Of a DNA stretch of 13,907 nucleotides, positions 1 to 6,518 are shown piece after piece. The notes below the pieces were generated by a model. The model saw only the letters and a list, made by a program, of their open reading frames with translations. It searched no databases and was not told the DNA's origin. A program made the translations under genes and the position numbers. The DNA is from Acidobacteriota bacterium. GTDB lineage: Bacteria > Acidobacteriota > Terriglobia > Terriglobales > Acidobacteriaceae. Position 1 is the stretch's first letter, and each line of letters starts with the position of its first letter. Location of the stretch: the NCBI GenBank assembly GCA_021781075.1, contig JAJXXN010000212.1:1-13907 (forward strand), given 5' to 3'.

Positions 1-1
1 A

Positions 2-211
2 AACCGCGCCTTCGGCATCAACAAAGTCGGCTTGCATCGCCGCGGTTTTGACGAAGCGCGCCTCAAGACCCTGCAAAAGGCCTTCCGTCTCCTCCTCGCC
101 GCGAAGATGAACACCTCGCAGGCCGTCGAAGCCATCAAAGAACTCGAAGGCGCCGACGCCGCCGAACTCGCCGCCTTCATCGAAAAAAGCCAGCGCGGGG
201 TCATCAAGTAG
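2..211 (+). CDS. lpxA: UDP-N-acetylglucosamine O-acyltransferase, C-terminal part (5' end outside window)
   Basis: This is the last 69 codons of LpxA, the cytoplasmic enzyme that transfers an acyl chain from acyl-ACP to the 3-OH of UDP-GlcNAc, the first step of lipid A synthesis. The fragment begins in the loop after the left-handed beta helix. It shows the characteristic N-x-x-G-L-x-R-R-G-F run (seen as GLHRRGF), then the C-terminal helical domain, and ends in RGVIK, matching the RGLIR ending that I recall for E. coli LpxA. The reading frame is open from base 2 to a TAG at 209-211, with strong third-position GC. The beta-helix hexapeptide repeats and the catalytic His lie upstream of the window. 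Its presence implies an LPS-containing, Gram-negative envelope. No promoter or terminator with a U-tract is seen directly downstream. Confidence 0.9.
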   Translation, partial: NRAFGINKVGLHRRGFDEARLKTLQKAFRLLLAAKMNTSQAVEAIKELEGADAAELAAFIEKSQRGVIK

Positions 212-302
212 CCCAGAGTTCAGAAATCAGAAATCAGGGGTCACAGGGCATAGAACAACTTCTGCTCTTCCCCTGCCCTGTCATCCTGAGCAAGCCGGGT
301 GC

Positions 303-328
303 CCCCGGTCTCGATTCTGAGACCGGGG
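303..328. repeat. Hairpin of repeat unit 1
   Basis: CCCCGGTCTC (303-312) and GAGACCGGGG (319-328) form a perfect 10-bp stem with a 6-nt loop. No U-tract follows on either strand, so it is not a classical intrinsic terminator, although it lies downstream of lpxA. Confidence 0.6.
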
Positions 329-372
329 TTAGAACATCTTCCGCTCTCCCCACACCTGTCATTCTGAGCGAA

Positions 373-396
373 GCAATCCGCGCACTCGCGGATTGC
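373..396. repeat. Hairpin of repeat unit 2
   Basis: GCAATCCGCG (373-382) and CGCGGATTGC (387-396) form a perfect 10-bp stem with a CACT loop. It sits at the equivalent place in unit 2 but has a different sequence from the unit 1 stem. No U-tract follows. Confidence 0.6.
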
Positions 397-471
397 GAAG
401 TCGAAGAATCCGCAGTTGCCTTTGACGTTTATCTATAAAAAACGTACGCCCACCCCAAAAACAGGCCGGGT

Positions 472-501
472 GGCGGGTGGCTGTAGATGGTCAAGACGTT
501 G
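472..501 (+). repeat. Left terminal inverted repeat of the IS481 element
   Basis: The outer 13 bases GGCGGGTGGCTGT are identical to the complement of the right end. Six mismatched bases follow, then TCAAGA and GTTG match again. The repeat contains the transposase stop codon (491-493). Confidence 0.75.
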
Positions 502-1429
502 TTCCCTCGCACAGAGCTTCAGATCGGCTGCAGGGCGGCTTGTAATTGAGGCTACCATGTGGTCTTGCGTAGTTGTAGTAGTCGGTCCATGGCTTGAGAT
601 AGGCGTCGCGTTCCTCCGAGTCGCGCCAGTGTTTTGCGTAGGCCCACTCTCTGAGCGCGGTTTGTATAAACCGCTCGGCCTTTCCGTTGGTGCGCGGCGT
701 GTAGGGGCGGGTGCGGTGATGCTTGATGTTGAGCCCCTGGCAGTGAGCGCGGAACTCGCGTGAGCGGTAACTGGATCCGTTGTCTGTGAGCAGTTCTTTG
801 ATGCCGATGCCGTGGCGGGCGAAGAACTCGCGCGCGTGCTCTAAAAACGCGATGGTGGTATCCGCTTTCTGATTGGGCATCAACTCGGTGAAGGCCATCC
901 GCGAGTGGTCGTCGATGGCGATGTGCAAGGCAAGGAAGCCGGGATGCTTGCTCTTGCCGCGCAGCCTGCCATCGCCGCGCCGACTGACCTCGGAAAAGCG
1001 CGTCATGCCCTTGATGTCGAGGTGGATCAGCTCCCCTGGCCGCTCACGCTCATAGCGCACCACCGGCGGCGGCGGGTTCAGATCGCGCCATCGGCTCAGA
1101 CGCGCGCGGCGCAAAATGCGGCTCACCGAGGCCGGGCTCAGGCCGGTGCGGCGCGCGATCTCATAGCCGGGCATGTGTGTGCGTCGCAGTTCCAGGACGC
1201 GTTCAACCAGTTCATCCGCCACGCGTTGCGGCGAGCAGTGCGGTTGCGAGGAACGATCATGGAGGCCAGCGACGCCCTCCGCGCCATAGCGCCGCAACCA
1301 CTTGGCCACCGTCTTTGCGCTCACGCGGAAGGCCGCCGCGGCGGCCTTCCGCGTCCCTCCCTCAAAAACAAACTTCACCAAAAGCTCTCGACTACGAAAG
1401 CTGAATCGGGCATTCTTATGTATGTCCAT
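491..1429 (-). CDS. IS481-family transposase
   Basis: A DDE/RNase H-fold transposase of 312 aa that would cut and join the element's ends. The N-terminus (MDIHKNAR) and an early helix-turn-helix region (residues about 15-60, with KTVAKWLRRYG) are typical of the family; a second HTH-like stretch follows (GLSPASVSRILRR). The integrase core shows D138 (ELIHLDIKG), D216 (LLTDNGSSYRS) and E252 (TNGKAERFIQ), with 35 residues between the second and third acidic residues, as in the IS3/IS481 DDx35E arrangement. The ATG at 1429 is chosen because a GGAGGG Shine-Dalgarno lies just upstream and the conserved MDIHKNA start falls there; an in-frame start at 1495 would add 22 unfamiliar residues that overlap the right terminal repeat. 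No frameshift is seen. The stop lies inside the left inverted repeat. Confidence 0.9.
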   Translation of the reverse strand: MDIHKNARFSFRSRELLVKFVFEGGTRKAAAAAFRVSAKTVAKWLRRYGAEGVAGLHDRSSQPHCSPQRVADELVERVLELRRTHMPGYEIARRTGLSPASVSRILRRARLSRWRDLNPPPPVVRYERERPGELIHLDIKGMTRFSEVSRRGDGRLRGKSKHPGFLALHIAIDDHSRMAFTELMPNQKADTTIAFLEHAREFFARHGIGIKELLTDNGSSYRSREFRAHCQGLNIKHHRTRPYTPRTNGKAERFIQTALREWAYAKHWRDSEERDAYLKPWTDYYNYARPHGSLNYKPPCSRSEALCEGTTS

Positions 1430-1492
1430 TCGTTCCCTCCGAAGTTCTGCTTGCTCGTCACAAACAGCTTCTCCGAAGTCAGTTCGAATGGA

Positions 1493-1522
1493 CAACCTCT
1501 TGAAAGATCACAGCCACCCGCC
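1493..1522 (-). repeat. Right terminal inverted repeat of the IS481 element
   Basis: Read on the minus strand it starts GGCGGGTGGCTGT and later carries TCAAGAGGTTG, pairing with the left end at 23 of 30 positions. It lies about 64 bp upstream of the transposase start, as expected for the promoter-proximal end. Confidence 0.75.
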
Positions 1523-1580
1523 GGCGTGCTCTCCGCTTTCAACCGGCCGTTGACAATACACGCCACCCAACTGCCTTTTC

Positions 1581-3467
1581 TTACTTCGCTGCTGTTCCCG
1601 TGCCTTCGGTGAGGGTGAGGATGCGATCCACGCCGGGCGCCGTGAACTTCTCCACGTTGCCGCTGGGCCAGCGGACCTCAATGGAATCAACCGCTGTGGC
1701 CTGGCCGAGGCCGAAGTGCGGGCGCGGATCATTGGTGGAAAGATAGCTGCCGCTGCTCATCACATCCCCGCGCTGCGTGAATCCGCCCGCAGTGACAAAG
1801 ACCTTTGCGCCGGTGGCATCGCGGGGGCTCTGTCTGCCGGTTGTGGTGTCTTTGCCGCCGACGAGCTTGAATTCAATCCAGTGGTTGTGGTCGGGGCTGA
1901 CGTTGCGCAAGAGGACCGGATGGTGGTCCTGCACATTGATGACTACGTCCAGTTTGCCGTCGTTAAAAAGGTCGCCCATGGCCATGCCGCGCGCGGCGAG
2001 CACGTCGGCGAGCCCCGTGCCCTCGACGGCGGGGACGGGGGAGAATTTTTTGCCCTGCTCGTTGTGGAAGAGCATGGGGCGTTGCGCCCAACTGGTGCCC
2101 CAGGGGTTCTGGTCCACCTGCGGGTAAACGTGGCCGTCTACCATCAGGATGCTCGGCCAGCCGCTGTTGTCGTAGTCGATGAAGGCGTTGCCCCAACTGA
2201 GGAAGGGAACGGAGGTTTCGGCAATGCCAAGCTCGTAACTGATGTCGGTGAGGTTGGCGTCGCCCTCGTTTCTGTAGAAGGGCTTGTAGTCGTCGGAGAA
2301 GGTGTCGTTGAAGATGGCCAGGCGCCCCGAGTGGTCGAAGTCGCCGAGCGCGATGCCCATGGTGGCCGTCTCGCGGCCGGCATCGTTCAAGGCGTAGCCG
2401 GAGGCATAGCTGTCATCTTCAAAGGTGCCGTCGCCTTTGTTGATGTAGAGGTAATTGGGCGTGGAGTCATCGCCGACAATGAGATCGGGTTTGCCATCGT
2501 CATTGATGTCGGCAAAGATGGCGGTGAGGCCGTAGTAGCCGGGCTTGTCCGCAACGCCGGCCTTGTCGCTGACGTCGGTGAAGGTGCCGTCGCCGTTGTT
2601 GTGGAAGAGGTGGTCCGGCTCGCCCTTGAGCCCGCGCGGCCCGCAGTTCACCGCCACGCCGCGGAAGGTGCAGTAGATGTTGGGCACGCCGTCCTTGCCC
2701 CCGGCGGGCAGGTTGTCGCGGTCAAAGTGGACGTAGCCGGCGACGAAGAGATCGAGGCGGCCGTCGCCGTCGTAGTCGCCCCAGGTGGCGCCCGTGGACC
2801 AGTTGCCCAGCGTGACCCCGGCTTTTTCCGCGACGTCGGTGAAGGTGCCGTCGTGGTTGTTGTGGTAGAGCCGGTTCTTGCCCCAGTTGGTGACGTAAAT
2901 GTCGGGCCAGCCATCGTTGTCGTAGTCGGCAATCGAGACGCCGTAGCCCCAGCGGTCGTTGGTCACGCCGGCCTGCGCGGCGACATCGGTGAAGGTGCCG
3001 TCGTGATTGTTGTGGAAGAGTGCGGCGTGCGGCGGTGTTTCCTTGCCGTCGAGTGAATTCCACGTGGCGCCGTTGACAACATAAATATCCAGCCAGCCGT
3101 CGTTGTCGTAGTCAATGAGGCCGATGCCGGAACCGTTGGTCTCAACGATGTACTGCTTCTCGGGCGTGCCCATCTTGTGGGTCCACTTTGTGAGGCCCGC
3201 CTTTTCCGAGTCGTCCATAAACAGGATGGGGCCGGTTTTGACAAACCCGCCGGCGGTGATGGGGCGCTTTTCCGCGTCATACTGCGCGGCCCTCGGCGGG
3301 CCGGAGGCGGTGCCGCTCATGCCGGAGGAGTGCGCGCCATTCTTATCGGCCGGCGCGGCGGATTGTTGCGACTGTTGCGACATGACAGGTTGCACCGCAA
3401 GCAAGGCGGACAAAAGCACGGCAGGCAGCGGGGGCAGGGCCTTCGGGGGGAAGTGGCTCATCAACAT
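1581..3467 (-). CDS. Exported CRTAC1-type protein: FG-GAP/VCBS-like repeats plus ASPIC/UnbV domain
   Basis: A predicted secreted protein of about 628 aa. After a hydrophobic signal-like segment (residues about 9-29) come at least seven calcium-binding-type loops of the pattern DxDxDG-x-x-D-hydrophobic (for example DYDNDGWLDIYV, DYDGDGRLDLFV, DINDDGKPDLIV) at residues about 119, 181, 231, 320, 376, 431 and 499. Many are paired with FHNN-x-DGTFTDV, which fits an FG-GAP beta propeller. The C-terminal 95 residues form an ASPIC/UnbV domain, with the hallmark IEVRWPSG and GLG. Family members occur widely in Acidobacteria, Planctomycetes and Bacteroidetes; their exact role is unknown and adhesion or carbohydrate binding is only suspected. 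The fifth and sixth loops are degenerate (DFDHSG, DYDNSG). The start is uncertain: in-frame ATGs at 3560, 3512, 3467 and 3461 all lack a clear Shine-Dalgarno, and 3467 was chosen because it places the hydrophobic segment at the N-terminus. It is divergent from the respiratory operon. Confidence 0.85.
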   Translation of the reverse strand: MLMSHFPPKALPPLPAVLLSALLAVQPVMSQQSQQSAAPADKNGAHSSGMSGTASGPPRAAQYDAEKRPITAGGFVKTGPILFMDDSEKAGLTKWTHKMGTPEKQYIVETNGSGIGLIDYDNDGWLDIYVVNGATWNSLDGKETPPHAALFHNNHDGTFTDVAAQAGVTNDRWGYGVSIADYDNDGWPDIYVTNWGKNRLYHNNHDGTFTDVAEKAGVTLGNWSTGATWGDYDGDGRLDLFVAGYVHFDRDNLPAGGKDGVPNIYCTFRGVAVNCGPRGLKGEPDHLFHNNGDGTFTDVSDKAGVADKPGYYGLTAIFADINDDGKPDLIVGDDSTPNYLYINKGDGTFEDDSYASGYALNDAGRETATMGIALGDFDHSGRLAIFNDTFSDDYKPFYRNEGDANLTDISYELGIAETSVPFLSWGNAFIDYDNSGWPSILMVDGHVYPQVDQNPWGTSWAQRPMLFHNEQGKKFSPVPAVEGTGLADVLAARGMAMGDLFNDGKLDVVINVQDHHPVLLRNVSPDHNHWIEFKLVGGKDTTTGRQSPRDATGAKVFVTAGGFTQRGDVMSSGSYLSTNDPRPHFGLGQATAVDSIEVRWPSGNVEKFTAPGVDRILTLTEGTGTAAK

Positions 3468-3660
3468 GCTCAAAAGTATACGGGGTCGCCGGCGGTTTTG
3501 TGACTCATACATTTGGTGGATGACAAGTCCGGCGAAAATTCCGCGGCAAAATTGAAACATTCGCGTCTCACAGTGGATTTAATCCTGCCGGAAGAAAATG
3601 CCATGGGCTGAGTGTCAAGGCAGCCGCTCGCTTCTCCGGAATCAGGAAATATGCGGTGAG

Positions 3661-3710
3661 GATTCTCTTTTGTCACAAACAATTGGACAATTGGTATCCA
3701 ATATCACAGC
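3661..3710 (+). promoter_or_regulatory. Probable promoter/operator region upstream of the respiratory operon
   Basis: This is an AT-rich island in otherwise GC-rich DNA, between the divergent CRTAC1 gene and the operon. It holds TTGTCA (3670-3675, -35-like), then CAATTGG twice with an 8-bp period (3680-3686 and 3688-3694), then TTGG-TAT-CCAA (3691-3701), a small inverted repeat. TGGTATCCA could be an extended -10, but the spacing to TTGTCA is about 19 bp, so the promoter elements are only suggestive. The repeated CAATTGG could be a regulator site. A TTGACA on the minus strand (3613-3618) lacks a good -10. Confidence 0.3.
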
Positions 3711-3770
3711 CATGGAACAGCGCTTGCAGTATTCTTGTCACGCAATTCCATTCAAAGGAACGTATCTGCA

Positions 3771-4889
3771 ATGATCCAACAATTTCCCGCAGTTGACCCC
3801 ATTCCACTGCCGGCGCCAGTGTGGCTGATGAAGCTGTTGCACATTGTCACGCTTGCCCTGCATTTTGTGGCGGTGGAGATGCTGATCGGCGGCCTGCTTC
3901 TGGCCATCGTCTTCAGCCTCATCCGCATGCCCGCCTCCATGGTCGTGGCCCGCGCCATTGCCCGGCGTTTGCCTGTGGTCATGACCTTTCTCATCAACTT
4001 CGGCGTGCCGCCGTTGTTGTTTGCGCAGGTGCTCTACGGCCGCGCGCTCTACACAAGCAGCATCCTGATTGGCGTCTACTGGATTGCGATCATTTTGCTT
4101 CTCATGTTGGCGTACCGCTCCCTGTACAGCTTTTCTGCGCTGCTCGATGCGGGCAAGGCGTGGATGGCGCTGCCGCGTGGCGTGCTTTCATTTTTAATCG
4201 TGGGCGCGATTGCGAGGATACTCTCCTCGAACATGACGCTGATGCTGCGGCCTGAGGCGTGGCGCGCGATGTACCAGAACTCCGCGGCGGGCTTGTTTTT
4301 GCCCGCGGGCGACCCGACGCTGACGCCCCGCTGGTTGCTGATGATGGTTGGCGGGCTGGCCTTTGGCGGGCTGTGGATGCTTTATCTTGCCTCGCGCTCG
4401 ACCTTTGTCGAAGCGGAAAAGAAATTCCTCGCCGGCGTGGGCGGCGCGGTGGCGGCGGTCTTTGGCGTGGCTTACCTGCTCGCCGGCATCTGGGCGCTCA
4501 GCGTGCAGCCTGATGCGGTGAAGGCAGGGCTCGTGTCGCACCCGCTCTATCACCTGTTTGCCTATGCGGAATGGGGTTGGGTGGCTGGCGTGGCCCTGAT
4601 TGTGGTGCTGGGCCTGCGCGGCGCCATTACGCGCAAGGTGGCCGCGGCTTGTCCGTGGGCGGCCATGGCGGTTGCGCTGGTCACCGCGCTTTCGCTGGTG
4701 GTCTTCCGCGACGCGGTCCGCGACCTGACGCTGCTCTCGAAAGGCTTCGATGTTTGGGATCGCGTGGTGGTCTCGAACTGGGGCGTGATTGGATTGTTCC
4801 TGGCCCTGTTTGTTGGCGGACTAGGCGTGGCGGGCTGGCTGATCAGCGTGGTGGCGCGCGCGAAGAAAACCATGGAAAGTGAGGCTTGA
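3771..4889 (+). CDS. CydA-like polytopic membrane protein without haem c (first gene of bc/bd-like operon)
   Basis: A 372-aa integral membrane protein with about eight to nine hydrophobic helices. It aligns by eye with the membrane part of the operon's last gene: H31 followed nine residues later by GG matches H24 of that protein; NMTLMLRPEAW matches LTFMLAPGDTW; and DPT-x-x-PR plus a helix ending GGLWML matches NPT-x-x-P plus GIWAL. It is therefore inferred to belong to the cytochrome bd subunit I superfamily. It keeps the N-terminal haem-ligand-type His but has no acidic residues in the third helix, no C-terminal GEY motif and no CxxCH, so it may be a structural partner taking the place of CydB. 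The ATG at 3771 is preferred over an in-frame TTG at 3735 because AAAGGA lies 11 bases upstream. The next gene begins two bases after its stop, which indicates an operon. The exact function is not known. Confidence 0.7.
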   Translation: MIQQFPAVDPIPLPAPVWLMKLLHIVTLALHFVAVEMLIGGLLLAIVFSLIRMPASMVVARAIARRLPVVMTFLINFGVPPLLFAQVLYGRALYTSSILIGVYWIAIILLLMLAYRSLYSFSALLDAGKAWMALPRGVLSFLIVGAIARILSSNMTLMLRPEAWRAMYQNSAAGLFLPAGDPTLTPRWLLMMVGGLAFGGLWMLYLASRSTFVEAEKKFLAGVGGAVAAVFGVAYLLAGIWALSVQPDAVKAGLVSHPLYHLFAYAEWGWVAGVALIVVLGLRGAITRKVAAACPWAAMAVALVTALSLVVFRDAVRDLTLLSKGFDVWDRVVVSNWGVIGLFLALFVGGLGVAGWLISVVARAKKTMESEA

Positions 4890-4891
4890 AG

Positions 4892-5398
4892 ATGACTGAC
4901 CCCAACAAGCATCCACTGCCAGTTGACTCTGAAAACATGGCCGAGGAGCAGAACCCGGGAACCCGGCGCGCGTTTTTGATTGCCGCCGGCGCCGCTGGAT
5001 TGACCTATGCCGTGGCAATCACCTACCCGGTTTACCGATACCTGGCCTCACCGGCGGAGATGGCGGCTGCAGAAGCGGCGGTCACCGAGGTCACGCTCAA
5101 GGACGCGGAGAAGCTGCCCACCGGCTCGGCGCTGATGTTCAAATTTGGATTTGCGCCGGCCATGCTCATCCATCATGACGACGGCACCTGGACCGCGCTG
5201 ACCGCGGTCTGCACGCACCTGGGCTGCACGGTGAAGTATGAGCCCGAGCAGCACCGCATCCACTGCGCATGCCACGGCGGGGTGTATGACCCGAAGACGG
5301 GTGGCAATGTCAGTGGCCCGCCGCCAAAGCCATTGCGCCGTTTTGGTGTCGTGGTGGGCGATGCCGGGGTCACCGTGACCAAGAATTTCAAGGCCTGA
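4892..5398 (+). CDS. Rieske [2Fe-2S] iron-sulfur protein of a bc-type complex
   Basis: A 168-aa Rieske subunit that takes one electron from quinol at the Qo site of cytochrome b and passes it to a c-type haem. The cluster motif is complete: C107-T-H109-L-G-C112 and C125-A-C127-H128-G, with C107, H109, C125 and H128 as ligands and C112/C127 as the disulfide pair. A Pro loop (GPPPK) follows at 142-146. The N-terminus carries a twin-arginine signal (TRRAFL, R25-R26) followed by one hydrophobic helix that should remain as a membrane anchor, with the cluster domain outside. The ATG at 4892 is preceded by GAGG at 4881-4884; a TTG six bases earlier is less likely. It lies two bases after the upstream gene and 19 bases before cytochrome b, so it is co-transcribed with both. 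Confidence 0.95.
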   Translation: MTDPNKHPLPVDSENMAEEQNPGTRRAFLIAAGAAGLTYAVAITYPVYRYLASPAEMAAAEAAVTEVTLKDAEKLPTGSALMFKFGFAPAMLIHHDDGTWTALTAVCTHLGCTVKYEPEQHRIHCACHGGVYDPKTGGNVSGPPPKPLRRFGVVVGDAGVTVTKNFKA

Positions 5399-5417
5399 GA
5401 GCGAGGACGAATCGATC

Positions 5418-6506
5418 ATGAGCCAAAGTTTGCCTGTCAAATCCATCTATAGTTGGGTCGATGAACGCCTCGGTCTTTCCGACATCATCGCCTTTGCCAA
5501 ACACAAGACCGTGCCCGCCCACAAACACTCATTCTGGTATTACTGGGGCGGCATCAGCCTGTTTCTTTTTCTGGTCCAGTGCGTCACCGGCGTCCTGCTG
5601 CTGGTCTATTACCGCCCCGGCCCGGAAGCCTTTGAGTCGGTCCGCCAGATCACCTATGTGATGCACTTCGGCTGGCTCATCCGGTCGGCGCACTCGTGGT
5701 CGGCCAACCTCTTCATCTTCGCCATCATGGTGCACATGTTCTCGGTCTTCCTGATGAAGGCATATCGCAAGCCGCGCGAGTTCGGCTGGTTCTCCGGCAT
5801 GGCGCTCCTGGCGCTGGCTACGCTTTTCGGCTTCAGCGGTTATCTGTTGCCGATGGACGAGCTGAGCTACTTTGCCACCAAGGTGGGCCTGCAGATTCCA
5901 GCGTCGATTCCCTGGGTTGGGCCGTTTGTGGCTGGCATCCTGCGTGGCGGGCCGGATGTCAGCGAGTTCACCGTGGAGAGATTTTTTGCCCTGCATGTGG
6001 TCGTGATCCCGGCGGTCTTTTTGCCGTTGCTCGCCTTTCACCTGTGGCTGGTGCAAAAGCATGGCAACGCGCTGCCGCCCTCGGAGGAGGCAAAGCCCGC
6101 CGCACAGCGCAAGTCGATCCCATTCTTCCCGAACTTTGCCCGCAAGGACCTTGGCATGTGGCTGATCTCGCTCAACGTGCTCGCCTTTCTGGCCTCGGTC
6201 TTTCCTTGGCAATTGGGCAGGCAGTTTGACGCGCTTGCATCCGCGCCCAACGGCATCCACCCCGAGTGGTACTTCATGGCGCCCTTTGAAATGCTCAAGG
6301 TCCTCGGCAACATTTTGCCCGGCGCCGCGGGTGAAATCGCCGGCATTCTGATCTTCACCCTTGGCATCGTGTTGTGGCTTTTGATTCCGTTTTATGACAC
6401 GAGTTCGTCGCGTGGCGCGCGCGCGCGCAATGCGCACTACTTCGGCCTCGCCGCCATTGTCCTACTCATCGCAACCACGGCCCTCGGTTACTGGGCGGTA
6501 CGCTAA
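5418..6506 (+). CDS. Cytochrome b of a bc-type complex (b6 and subunit-IV parts in one chain)
   Basis: A 362-aa quinol-oxidising cytochrome b. Four histidines bind the two b haems: H92 and H106 in helix B (13 residues between) and H193 and H208 in helix D (14 residues between, the b6-type spacing). The Qo-site PEWY lies at 282-285, and GYLLP follows helix C. The N-terminal four-helix part and the C-terminal three-helix part are joined in one polypeptide, but at 362 aa it is shorter than the eight-helix mitochondrial form. GAGGA about ten bases upstream supports the ATG. The spacing to the flanking genes is 19 and 12 bases. There is no separate cytochrome c1/f gene in the operon, so the electron exit is probably the c-type domain of the next gene. 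Confidence 0.95.
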   Translation: MSQSLPVKSIYSWVDERLGLSDIIAFAKHKTVPAHKHSFWYYWGGISLFLFLVQCVTGVLLLVYYRPGPEAFESVRQITYVMHFGWLIRSAHSWSANLFIFAIMVHMFSVFLMKAYRKPREFGWFSGMALLALATLFGFSGYLLPMDELSYFATKVGLQIPASIPWVGPFVAGILRGGPDVSEFTVERFFALHVVVIPAVFLPLLAFHLWLVQKHGNALPPSEEAKPAAQRKSIPFFPNFARKDLGMWLISLNVLAFLASVFPWQLGRQFDALASAPNGIHPEWYFMAPFEMLKVLGNILPGAAGEIAGILIFTLGIVLWLLIPFYDTSSSRGARARNAHYFGLAAIVLLIATTALGYWAVR

Positions 6507-6518
6507 AGGAGCAGCCTG

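Larger units (their letters stand above)
251..412. repeat. Two tandem intergenic repeat units, each with a hairpin
   Basis: Two units of about 80 bp follow each other (about 251-329 and 330-412). Both open with TAGAACA, continue with a pyrimidine-rich stretch, and then carry CTGTCATYCTGAGC (from 279 and 358). Each then carries a perfect 10-bp inverted repeat, but the two stems have unrelated sequences. Unit 2 ends with TCGAAGAATCC. The GTCATTCTGAGCG...GAAGAATC frame resembles a dispersed intergenic repeat I associate with acidobacterial genomes; that link is from memory. The rest of the gene-free stretch 212-471 shows a short TCAGAAA tandem (around 220-236) and nothing else I can support. Confidence 0.6.
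472..1522 (-). mobile_element. IS481-family insertion sequence
   Basis: A 1,051-bp element is delimited by 30-bp imperfect inverted repeats (472-501 and 1493-1522, 23 of 30 positions matching) around one transposase gene on the minus strand. IS481-family ends usually begin with TGT; here TGT starts at 482 and its mirror ACA ends at 1512, with ten more perfectly inverted bases outside on each side (GGCGGGTGGC at the left). The outer boundary is therefore uncertain between 472-1522 and 482-1512. I see no convincing target-site duplication for either choice. The transposase is intact, so the copy may be recent or active. It lies between lpxA and the CRTAC1 gene and interrupts no recognisable gene. 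Confidence 0.8.

Noticed and set aside
463..1531. A target-site duplication for the IS481 element
   Set aside because: For ends at 472/1522 and at 482/1512 the adjacent bases do not form a direct repeat longer than two bases.
905..1612. A 235-codon open frame on +
   Set aside because: Antisense shadow of the IS481 transposase, which has a full DDE motif, ribosome binding site and flanking inverted repeats.
2571..3020. Regularly spaced 39-bp repeats as a CRISPR-like array
   Set aside because: The spacers are part of one continuous protein frame and the spacing is irregular (about 260 and 150 bp); these are protein repeats.
1716..3056. A 446-codon open frame on + , rich in Val and Gly
   Set aside because: It is antisense to the DxDxDG repeats of the CRTAC1-type gene; the valine-rich composition comes from the complement of Asp/Asn/Gly codons, while the minus frame has clear family motifs.
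3771..4889. Calling the first operon gene CydB
   Set aside because: Its landmarks match the CydA-like partner in the same operon, not anything I recall of CydB.
5529..6437. A 302-codon open frame on minus
   Set aside because: Antisense to cytochrome b, whose haem histidines and PEWY motif are unambiguous.
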